From Legionella genomosp. 1 (lineage in GTDB: Bacteria > Pseudomonadota > Gammaproteobacteria > Legionellales > Legionellaceae): a DNA stretch of 10,581 nucleotides. Where the stretch lies: the NCBI GenBank assembly GCA_945901145.1, contig CAMDJY010000028.1, positions 1 to 10,581 on the forward strand, in the 5' to 3' direction. The position numbers were made by a program, and so were the translations under genes. The notes under the pieces were generated by a model, which worked only from the letters and a program-made list of their open reading frames with translations, was not told where the DNA came from and searched no databases. This document shows positions 1 through 6,001 of this stretch, piece after piece (the stretch's first letter is position 1; every line of letters starts with the position of its first letter).

Positions 1-389
1 TTGTTGCTTTTTCCTTCATTGCTTTTCTCCATATTGTTGTTGGAGAGTTAATGCCAAAATCCCTCGCTATTCGTCAATCGGAACGAGTCTCAGTATGGAC
101 GGCCTTGCCTCTTTATGGTTTTTATTGGCTTATGTATCCTGCTATTTGGTTACTCAATACCTGCTCAAATTTTTTGCTAAAAATGTTTAAATTGGATGCA
201 GTCCATCATGGTGAGCAATTCCACTCGACAGAAGAAATAAAACTGCTATTAAACGCGAGCCATTTGCATGGAGAACTTACTGAAGAGGAAGTTGATATTA
301 TTGAGCATACTCTTGATTTAGCTGATCTTAAAGTCACTGAGGTCATGCGCTTTAAGGAAGAGATGGTCATGATTAATATATGGAAATAA
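1..389 (+). pseudogene. Truncated CNNM/CorC-HlyC-type membrane protein (5' end outside window)
   Basis: The reading frame is open from base 3, so the ATG at 51 is internal. It lies inside the CNNM (DUF21) hallmark, readable as FLHIVVGELMPKSLAI. A hydrophobic segment (YGFYWLMYPAIWLL) follows, then the usual linker (HSTEEIKLLL, LTEEEVDIIEHTLDLADLKVTEVM) that leads into the first CBS domain. Family members are usually a little over 400 residues, with two CBS domains and a C-terminal CorC/HlyC domain; they are implicated in Mg2+/Co2+ handling. Here homology stops just after the VTEVM motif, and the frame ends at 389 with the non-homologous tail INIWK. The CBS pair and the C-terminal domain are therefore missing. 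About 128 residues are visible. I read it as a 3'-truncated remnant. Recognition of the family is secure; that it is non-functional is inferred. Confidence 0.8.
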
Positions 390-604
390 TAAATGGGTCA
401 ATTATTTTTTGTTTAGCCATCCTGTTGATGTTGCCCATCCCATTAAGCAATTTTATCTTTGCAGGACTGCTTATTATTTTTAGCTTGGGGTTGATTGAAA
501 AAGATGGATTGTTTCTTGCTGTAGGTTATATTGGTGCCATTCTTTATGTTAGCTTTATTTATGTATTTATTGTGGCAATAATTAAACATTTATTTATGAG
601 TTAA
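380..604 (+). pseudogene. C-terminal remnant of an ExoD-family membrane protein
   Basis: This 74-residue hydrophobic product carries LMLPIPLSNFIFAGLLI followed by FSLGLIEKDGLFLAVGY. That closely resembles the C-terminal membrane region of ExoD-family proteins (exopolysaccharide synthesis ExoD), with its pattern LPIPFGN...LGLIERDG. Full family members are around 200 residues, so the N-terminal half or more is absent. The ATG at 380 overlaps the stop of the preceding CorC-like fragment (ATG 380, stop 387-389). An in-frame stop at 374-376 rules out an earlier start. The nearest AGGA is at 355-358, too far upstream to serve this start well, so translation would depend on coupling to the upstream fragment. 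Its last 11 bases overlap the convergent phaC. It could instead be an expressed small membrane protein, but a truncated exoD is the simpler reading. The ExoD match is from memory, not a search. Confidence 0.6.
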
Positions 605-2363
605 TACGAGGGCAGTCACTGCTTCCTTGGTATACATAACGTCCAGGAGCATCCACAATTGCTTGATAGGGTAACTTGGACAAAACAGGGGGATTGATTA
701 ATCGGCCCGATTCTTTTTTTAACCATTTTAACCATTCCGGCCACCAAGATCCTGTATGATACTGAGCGGTTGCTAACCAATCTTCTGGATTTATATGATC
801 TACTTGATTGTTATAATAGCCGTATTTTACACTGCCAGGTGGAATGATAATCCCTGCGATATGTCCCGATCCCCCTAAGAGAAAACGTTTTTTCCCCTGC
901 ATTAACCGAAACCCAAGGTAGGTTGTTTTCCAAGGCGCAATGTGATCTTTTTGGGTGGAAATAAAAAAAGTGGGGGTATTAATGTTATTTATGTCTAGAG
1001 GTGTATCGTTAATGCATATTTTCCCAGGCTTTACTAAATCATTGTCGAGGTACATCCAGCGTAGATATTGCGAATGCATTTTTGATGGCATATTCGTTGA
1101 GTCGGCGTTCCAAAATAATAGGTCGAATGGAGCAGGAGGCTTGCCTTGTAAATAATTTCTAATAAAAAATGCCCAAATTAAATCGCTTGCGCGCAATGAA
1201 TTAAACGCACTTGCCATCATGTGGCCCTCAAGGTATCCCTTGTTATTCATGTGTTTCTCAAGTGTTGAAATCTGTTTTTCATCTATAAACACAGAAATAT
1301 CACCCGGGTCGCTGAAGTCAATCATTGACGCTAAGAACGTAGCCGACCGGACATTGTTAATTTTTTTTGCTTTGTTGTAGGCAAGTAGCATGGATAATAA
1401 AGTGCCACCAATGCAAAATCCAAGCGTGTTTACTTGCTTTACATTCAATTGTGTTTGAATGACATTAATGGCAGAAATAGGTCCATCATTTAGATAATCC
1501 GCTATTTCTTTATCTGCATATTGTTGATTTGGATTAACCCAGGAAATAACAAACACGGTCATTCCCTGAGATACCAGCCACCGAATCAACGAATTATGTG
1601 GGCTTAGATCAAGGATATAATATTTGTTTATCCATGGTGGAATAATTAACAAAGGCACGGATTTTACTTTTTCTGTTTGAGGCGTATATTGAATTAATTC
1701 CATTAAGCTATTTTGATAAATCACTTTGCCAGGAGTAGCGGCTAATGTTTCCCCCACTTTAAACGCATTTTTATCGCTCATTGTGATAATTATTCGAGAT
1801 GAACCAGCATCAATATCCGATAGTAAATTTTGTAATCCTAATAACAAGTTCCGACCATTACTTTGTAATATTTCTGTCATCAATTGTGGGTTTGTCTGTA
1901 CAAAATTATCAGGTGATAAAAAATCCAAGTATTGTCGTATAAAAAATTGCGCGCGTTTGGTTAGTTGTTTGTCATCATGATGCATATGCTCTAATAATGA
2001 GTTGATATGTTCTTTAGCCAATAAATAATGCTGACTTAGGAAATTAAAAAAAGGATTATTAACCCATTCATCAGCGATAAAGCGTTTATCCTTGATGGGA
2101 AGTACTTTTCCTTCTATGCAATGCTTGACCTGCTCTTGATAAAGACACATCGTGTCTTGCAAATAGGCGTGCTGCATGTTTTGAATGTCTTGTGGATTTT
2201 TAAGAAAAAAAGCCATCAATGCTAAATAGTCCGGCGATAACTCAAGCCATTGTACAATCAAATTTAATAATTGTTCGGGTTGATGCTCAAATCGCTTAAG
2301 CAGGACAAGACTTCTTTCAATGATTGATTGAATAATTAATTCTGTGTCTGTAGTTTGATCCAT
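594..2363 (-). CDS. phaC: Class I-type poly(3-hydroxyalkanoate) synthase (first copy)
   Basis: This enzyme polymerises (R)-3-hydroxyacyl-CoA, most likely 3-hydroxybutyryl-CoA, on the surface of the nascent granule and releases CoA. The product has 589 residues, the class I size. An N-terminal PhaC domain (roughly residues 90-260) leads into an alpha/beta-hydrolase fold. The lipase-like box is GFCIGG with the nucleophile Cys317. The catalytic Asp473 lies in STQKDHIAPW and the His501 in GGSGHIAG, so the Cys-Asp-His triad is complete. The conserved FWNADSTNMP block holds Trp418. It starts at ATG 2363 with an AAGAGG ribosome site four bases upstream. It is last in the leftward cluster phaB-phaR-phasin-phaC, 71 bases after the phasin. 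The tail runs about a dozen residues past the usual end (APGRYV) and overlaps the exoD remnant by 11 bases. No terminator is evident after it. Confidence 0.95.
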   Translation of the reverse strand: MDQTTDTELIIQSIIERSLVLLKRFEHQPEQLLNLIVQWLELSPDYLALMAFFLKNPQDIQNMQHAYLQDTMCLYQEQVKHCIEGKVLPIKDKRFIADEWVNNPFFNFLSQHYLLAKEHINSLLEHMHHDDKQLTKRAQFFIRQYLDFLSPDNFVQTNPQLMTEILQSNGRNLLLGLQNLLSDIDAGSSRIIITMSDKNAFKVGETLAATPGKVIYQNSLMELIQYTPQTEKVKSVPLLIIPPWINKYYILDLSPHNSLIRWLVSQGMTVFVISWVNPNQQYADKEIADYLNDGPISAINVIQTQLNVKQVNTLGFCIGGTLLSMLLAYNKAKKINNVRSATFLASMIDFSDPGDISVFIDEKQISTLEKHMNNKGYLEGHMMASAFNSLRASDLIWAFFIRNYLQGKPPAPFDLLFWNADSTNMPSKMHSQYLRWMYLDNDLVKPGKICINDTPLDINNINTPTFFISTQKDHIAPWKTTYLGFRLMQGKKRFLLGGSGHIAGIIIPPGSVKYGYYNNQVDHINPEDWLATAQYHTGSWWPEWLKWLKKESGRLINPPVLSKLPYQAIVDAPGRYVYQGSSDCPRINS

Positions 2364-2388
2364 TTAGCCTCTTAGTTCCTAACTTGGG

Positions 2389-2419
2389 CGAGCCGTAAGT
2401 ATAAGCGACATACGGCTCG
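2389..2419 (-). other. Perfect 9-bp hairpin between phasin and phaC
   Basis: CGAGCCGTA at 2389-2397 is exactly complementary to TACGGCTCG at 2411-2419. After one A/A mismatch two more pairs are possible (2399-2400 with 2408-2409), leaving a seven-base loop. It lies in the 71-base gap after the phasin stop and upstream of the phaC ribosome site on the transcribed strand. No run of T follows it in the leftward direction, so it does not look like a complete intrinsic terminator. A role in mRNA processing or 3'-end stabilisation, giving more phasin than synthase, is a reasonable inference. Confidence 0.7.
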
Positions 2420-2434
2420 AATGCGTCAGTCAGG

Positions 2435-2731
2435 TTACGCCTTATTTTTACCATCTGCCTTTATTTTTGTTTCCTGAGCAAAACCCAGCATCGCTTTTTC
2501 AAGAATTTGAAATGATTTTTGCATATAATCCAATGCCTTATGACCATTTGAAATGGCGATTTCAAGTTGTTTTTCTAACAATTCATCAGGTTTTGTAATT
2601 TTTGAAAATTCTTCTGGTTTAATATAGGAGTAACTTTGCAATGTTTTTACATTAAGTTCAGCAATTGATTGCATAGGCTCCTGTGCTTTTTTCATCATAT
2701 CTGATATTTTTTCAAAATATTCTTGACTCAT
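2435..2731 (-). CDS. phaP: Small phasin family protein (granule coat)
   Basis: The product has 98 residues, is highly helical and amphipathic, and has no signal peptide or membrane segment. Its pattern matches the phasin family: MSQEYFEKISDMMKKAQEPM at the start, a central block with LNVKTLQSY and PDELLEKQLEIAISNG, and a helical end (LDYMQKSFQILEKAMLGFAQ). Phasins coat PHA granules, limit coalescence and are usually made in large excess over the synthase. At 98 residues it is short for the family, which is often 110-190. The start at ATG 2731 has an AGGGG ribosome site about nine bases upstream. It has its own strong promoter in the gap after phaR. It sits between phaR and phaC, which is why the symbol phaP is used. 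Alternative: a more general phasin-like or polyhydroxyalkanoate-associated helical protein. Confidence 0.88.
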   Translation of the reverse strand: MSQEYFEKISDMMKKAQEPMQSIAELNVKTLQSYSYIKPEEFSKITKPDELLEKQLEIAISNGHKALDYMQKSFQILEKAMLGFAQETKIKADGKNKA

Positions 2732-2752
2732 GTTATTCCCCTGTTCGTTATG

Positions 2753-2763
2753 GTGCGGTGCAC
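2753..2763. promoter_or_regulatory. Candidate PhaR operator, GTGC-N3-GCAC dyad
   Basis: GTGC at 2753-2756 and GCAC at 2760-2763 form a perfect inverted repeat with a three-base centre. The dyad falls at and just after the transcription start expected for the phasin promoter, a position where a bound repressor would block initiation. As I recall, PhaR proteins of other bacteria bind TGC-N3-GCA-cored dyads upstream of phasin genes. Assignment to PhaR is inferred from that core, the location and the adjacent phaR gene. Confidence 0.45.
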
Positions 2764-2769
2764 AATAAA

Positions 2770-2799
2770 AATATAGACGGTAGACACTGTGTTTGTCAA
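2770..2799 (-). promoter_or_regulatory. Sigma-70 promoter of the phasin gene
   Basis: On the - strand a consensus -35 box TTGACA (2794-2799) and a -10 box TATATT (2770-2775) are separated by 18 bases. The start of transcription would fall near 2763, leaving a leader of about 30 bases before the phasin ATG. The promoter sits in the 81-base gap after phaR, so the phasin (and phaC by read-through) can be expressed independently of phaB and phaR. An ACAC-T-GTGT palindrome (2784-2792) lies in the spacer. Confidence 0.75.
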
Positions 2800-2812
2800 G
2801 AAAAATGATAAA

Positions 2813-3241
2813 TTAACGTTTAAGCATTGCTTGCCACTGACTAATAAACAGTTCTGTTTGTTTATTCCAAGCATCGATGGGTTGCTGATAATCACTTAAA
2901 TAAGCGCCCTGTTGTAGTTGACCTGTCATCATCAGCATCATCTGTTCTAACATGGATTTACATGATTTACTCATTGGATGATGAGACAAAACGATCAATT
3001 GTCGTAACATATCAGATGACAGAAAAGGTAACGCATTGGCTTCCATTTCAACAAAAATCTGCAACAAGGTGATATTAGTAATATCTTTATTGCTTTCTGA
3101 ATCGATAACTTGAAATAATATGCCTTCAATCACATAACGTTGCAACTCATTGATAGTAATATATTGACTCATCTCTATATCATATAATCTTCGATTTTTA
3201 TATTTTTTAATGAGCCTGGATTTTATTGATAAAGAAACCAT
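2813..3241 (-). CDS. phaR: PHA-responsive transcriptional repressor PhaR
   Basis: This regulator binds both DNA and the polymer. When granules form it leaves the DNA, which frees phasin transcription; that mechanism is known for the family and is not shown here. Residues about 11-70 match the PHB/PHA accumulation regulator DNA-binding domain: IKKYKNRRLYDIEMSQYIT, then ELQRYV, VIDSESNKDIT and ITLLQIFVEME. A C-terminal half rich in Met, Gln and Leu (HHPMSKSCKSMLEQMMLMMTGQL) fits the granule-binding and oligomerising part. The length of 142 residues is on the short side for PhaR. The start ATG 3241 has AGGGG six bases upstream (3248-3252). It follows phaB after 35 bases, so the two are probably co-transcribed. 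Its likely targets are the phasin promoter next door and possibly phaB. Confidence 0.93.
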   Translation of the reverse strand: MVSLSIKSRLIKKYKNRRLYDIEMSQYITINELQRYVIEGILFQVIDSESNKDITNITLLQIFVEMEANALPFLSSDMLRQLIVLSHHPMSKSCKSMLEQMMLMMTGQLQQGAYLSDYQQPIDAWNKQTELFISQWQAMLKR

Positions 3242-3276
3242 GATTTACCCCTATTTCCCTGCACATAGTATATCTA

Positions 3277-4014
3277 TTACATGTATTGACCACCATTAAT
3301 ATCTAAATTCGCCCCTGTAATAAACGCGGCATCTGACGATGCTAAAAACGCAACACCTGCTGCAATTTCTTCCGGCTTCGCTAATCGGCCAACAGGAATA
3401 TTAGCAATGATTTCATTTAATACGTCCTCTTTAACTGTATCGAGCATTGATGTTTTGGTATAGCCAGGTGAAATGGTATTAACCGTGATTCCCTTGCTCG
3501 CAACTTCCAATGCCAAGCTTTTACTAAATCCATATAGTGCAGATTTCGTCGCGGCATAATTACATTGACCAAACTGTCCCTTTCTACCATTGATTGAAGA
3601 AATATTAATAATACGACCGTAGCCTTGCTCTAGCATCACAGGTAATACATTTCTCGTCATGTTAAATACGCCCGTTAAATTAGAGTCAATAACATGCTGC
3701 CATTGCTCAGATGTCATTTTTTTTAAACTGCTATCACAAGTCACTCCTGCATTATTAACCAAAACATCAACTCGTCCAAAACGCTCCTTTACAGAGGCTA
3801 CTAATACCTCGCAGTCGTCAAAACTTGAAATGTCTGCATAAATAATTTCTATATTAAATCCCGCATTTTTTTGTGCCATTTGCCATTGTTGTGCCTCATC
3901 ATGATTCGCATTCCTAAAATAACAAGCAATCGTTTGATATTCTGTGGCCAAACGTCGTGAAATAGCTGAGCCTATTCCTCCTGAACCGCCAGTTATAATT
4001 GCTACTTGCTCCAT
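3277..4014 (-). CDS. phaB: NADPH-dependent acetoacetyl-CoA reductase
   Basis: PhaB reduces acetoacetyl-CoA to (R)-3-hydroxybutyryl-CoA, the monomer for the synthases, in the cytoplasm. The 245 residues form one short-chain dehydrogenase/reductase domain. The nucleotide-binding motif TGGSGGIG is at 8-15 and NNAG at 87-90. The catalytic residues are Asn112 (SNLTG), Ser140, Tyr153 and Lys157 (YAATK). The C-terminal sequence GANLDINGGQYM ends like PhbB proteins. Length is normal. FabG (3-ketoacyl-ACP reductase) is the close relative and the main alternative, but the neighbouring phaR, phasin and phaC favour PhaB. The start ATG 4014 has AGGAG eight bases upstream (4023-4027). It is the first gene of the leftward cluster, with phaR following after 35 bases. 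No phaA thiolase gene accompanies it. Confidence 0.92.
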   Translation of the reverse strand: MEQVAIITGGSGGIGSAISRRLATEYQTIACYFRNANHDEAQQWQMAQKNAGFNIEIIYADISSFDDCEVLVASVKERFGRVDVLVNNAGVTCDSSLKKMTSEQWQHVIDSNLTGVFNMTRNVLPVMLEQGYGRIINISSINGRKGQFGQCNYAATKSALYGFSKSLALEVASKGITVNTISPGYTKTSMLDTVKEDVLNEIIANIPVGRLAKPEEIAAGVAFLASSDAAFITGANLDINGGQYM

Positions 4015-4046
4015 TATGATTTCTCCTAATTATAATTGCACACGAA

Positions 4047-4067
4047 TGCCAAACCTTATTGTTGGCA
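4047..4067. promoter_or_regulatory. Inverted repeat TGCCAA-N9-TTGGCA upstream of phaB
   Basis: TGCCAA (4047-4052) and TTGGCA (4062-4067) are exact inverted copies separated by nine bases. The repeat falls just after the transcription start predicted for phaB from its -10 box (4077-4082). It could be an operator or a leader hairpin. Like the phasin dyad it contains TGC...GCA arms, but with a much wider centre, so a shared regulator is only a suggestion. Confidence 0.4.
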
Positions 4068-4076
4068 TAAATATCG

Positions 4077-4082
4077 ATTATA
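4077..4082 (-). promoter_or_regulatory. Likely -10 box for phaB
   Basis: The - strand reads a perfect TATAAT here, with transcription expected to begin near 4070, about 55 bases before the phaB start codon. No convincing -35 hexamer lies 16-18 bases upstream; the nearest TTGTCA is 21 bases away. The promoter may therefore be weak or depend on an activator. Confidence 0.45.
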
Positions 4083-4132
4083 GTATATTAATAGTTACTA
4101 CCATGACAAAGTGATTAGCTATTAGTGGTTAC

Positions 4133-4161
4133 TTAATTTAAAACAAAACTTTTAATATAAT
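4133..4161 (+). promoter_or_regulatory. Likely promoter of the second phaC operon
   Basis: A perfect TATAAT at 4156-4161 lies 34 bases before the phaC start codon at 4195. Seventeen bases upstream of it is TTAATT (4133-4138), a poor match to TTGACA. The AT-rich stretch around 4135-4160 would help melting. The -10 call is fair and the -35 call is weak. Confidence 0.45.
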
Positions 4162-4194
4162 GACCCTTGACCATGAAACATAAGGATATAGAGC

Positions 4195-5994
4195 ATGAAT
4201 AGAGATAGATTAAAGAAAATTAATATTTCTGATGAATCAATTTCCACTCATGGTGAGGGGCGCATAACACAACATATTAACGAAAAAAATGATATAACGA
4301 ATACTGAAGAGCTAAGTAATTTTTTTATTATGTTTGATCAATTATTTCAGGCCAATCTTGCGAAGATAAGTACGGGAGTCAGTCCTGCAGCCATAGGGAG
4401 TGCTTATTGTTCCTGGATTTTGCAATTAGCCCAATCACCTGGGCACTTATTAGATTTGGCACTTTATCCTGCAATGCATGCGAGTGATTGTGTCAATAAT
4501 ATAGCATGTGATGACAAGCCAGCCCATGGAACGGATGTTCGGTTTTGCAAAGAAAGCTGGCAAATGATGCCATGGCGTTTATATGCCGAGAGCTTTCTTC
4601 AACTTGAAAATTGGTGGCAACATGCGACCACGGGTGTTCCCGGCTTATCGAAGCGAGTCGAACGTACTATTTCCTTTTGTGCACGCCAAATGCTGGATGC
4701 CTTATCTCCTTCCAATTTTATTTGGTCTAATCCAGAATTATTTAATAAAACCATTGAATCAGGTGGATTAAATTTAATTCAAGGAACCGAAATTGCCATA
4801 GAACACATGCTTACAAAAGCATCTGGCATGCCACCTCCTGGCGCGGAAAATTTTATACCGGGTAAGAATGTTGCGATTACACCAGGAAAAGTTGTGTTTT
4901 CGAATCATCTTATTGAATTAATCCAATATGAGCCGCAAACCAAAACGGTTTTTAAAGAGCCGATATTAATACTGCCAGCATGGATTATGAAATATTACAT
5001 TTTAGATTTATCACCTAATAATTCATTGGTAAAATGGTTGGTTTCAGAAGGCCATACCGTGTTTATTGTCTCTTGGCGCAATCCTGGTAAGGAAGATCGG
5101 AACTTAAGTTTAGATGATTATTATCGGCAAGGCGCAATGGCCGCAGTTGATGCCGTGTGCGAAATTATCCCTAAAACTCAAATTCACTTAATGGGGTATT
5201 GTCTAGGTGGCACATTGGCGATGATTGTTGCTGCAGCAATGGCGCGAGATGACGATAATCGTCTTAAAAGCCTATCCCTGCTTGCGGCACAAGGTGATTT
5301 CACTGAGGCAGGCGATCTGATGCTGTTTATTTCTGAAAGTGAAATATCATTCCTTAAAAATCTGATGTGGGAGCAGGGTTATCTGGATACAAAACAGATG
5401 GCCGGTTCGTTCCAAATGCTGCGTTCTTATGATCTTATATGGTCAAAAATGGTTGATGATTACATGCATGGTAAGCAGCGAGGTATGGTTGACTTACTGG
5501 CATGGAATGCGGATGCCACACGAATGCCCTATAAAATGCATACGGAATACCTTGAAAAGTTTTTTCTGAATAATGATTTTGCATCGGGACGCTTTAAAGT
5601 TGAAGGCGAATTGGTCGCTCCTAAAAATATTCGGTTACCCATTTTTGCAGTCAGCACTGAGAAAGATCATGTGGCACCTTGGAAATCCGTGTATAAGATA
5701 CACCTGATGACCAATACTGACATCACATTTGTATTAACGAATGGTGGTCATAATGCAGGCATCATCAGTGAACCAAATCACGAGGGTCGTTCCTACCTTA
5801 TCAACGAACATAAGAATCACACCCATTATTGGGGACCAAACAAATGGTTGAAATCAGCAGAAAAACGTGACGGATCCTGGTGGCTTTCTTGGCATGATTG
5901 GTTAGTAACACTAAGTAGCGCAAAACGTATTGCACCACCCATCATCGATAAGCGACTTCCTGACGCACCCGGCGCCTATGTGATGCAGAAGTAG
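4195..5994 (+). CDS. phaC: Class I-type poly(3-hydroxyalkanoate) synthase (second copy)
   Basis: This is a second full-length polymerase of (R)-3-hydroxyacyl-CoA, 599 residues long. The lipase-like box is GYCLGG with nucleophile Cys336; Asp491 lies in STEKDHVAPW and His519 in NGGHNAG. The triad is complete and the AWNADATRMP block (Trp437) is kept. It is clearly paralogous to the leftward synthase: both read ELIQY.PQT and KYYILDLSP.NSL before the box. It differs by a polar N-terminal extension of about 40 residues (MNRDRLKKINISDESISTHG onward), probably disordered, and it ends directly after APGAYVMQK. The start ATG 4195 has AAGG nine bases upstream (4182-4185). It leads the rightward operon, and nhaA begins only seven bases after its stop. 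Two synthases may differ in substrate range, timing or oligomer partner, but the sequence does not settle which. Confidence 0.95.
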   Translation: MNRDRLKKINISDESISTHGEGRITQHINEKNDITNTEELSNFFIMFDQLFQANLAKISTGVSPAAIGSAYCSWILQLAQSPGHLLDLALYPAMHASDCVNNIACDDKPAHGTDVRFCKESWQMMPWRLYAESFLQLENWWQHATTGVPGLSKRVERTISFCARQMLDALSPSNFIWSNPELFNKTIESGGLNLIQGTEIAIEHMLTKASGMPPPGAENFIPGKNVAITPGKVVFSNHLIELIQYEPQTKTVFKEPILILPAWIMKYYILDLSPNNSLVKWLVSEGHTVFIVSWRNPGKEDRNLSLDDYYRQGAMAAVDAVCEIIPKTQIHLMGYCLGGTLAMIVAAAMARDDDNRLKSLSLLAAQGDFTEAGDLMLFISESEISFLKNLMWEQGYLDTKQMAGSFQMLRSYDLIWSKMVDDYMHGKQRGMVDLLAWNADATRMPYKMHTEYLEKFFLNNDFASGRFKVEGELVAPKNIRLPIFAVSTEKDHVAPWKSVYKIHLMTNTDITFVLTNGGHNAGIISEPNHEGRSYLINEHKNHTHYWGPNKWLKSAEKRDGSWWLSWHDWLVTLSSAKRIAPPIIDKRLPDAPGAYVMQK

Positions 5995-6001
5995 GATTGT
6001 T

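Noticed and set aside
955..1155. Open frame of 66 residues on the + strand inside phaC
   Set aside because: It lies wholly antisense to the conserved catalytic half of the synthase and has no recognisable domain.
1726..1980. Open frame of 84 residues on the + strand inside phaC
   Set aside because: It is antisense to the synthase N-terminal domain, and its composition is that of a shadow frame.
3659..3841. Open frame of 60 residues opposite phaB
   Set aside because: It is a complement of the conserved SDR core with no ribosome site or domain.
4583..4771. Out-of-frame reading inside the second phaC
   Set aside because: It is fully contained in a well-supported gene on the same strand.
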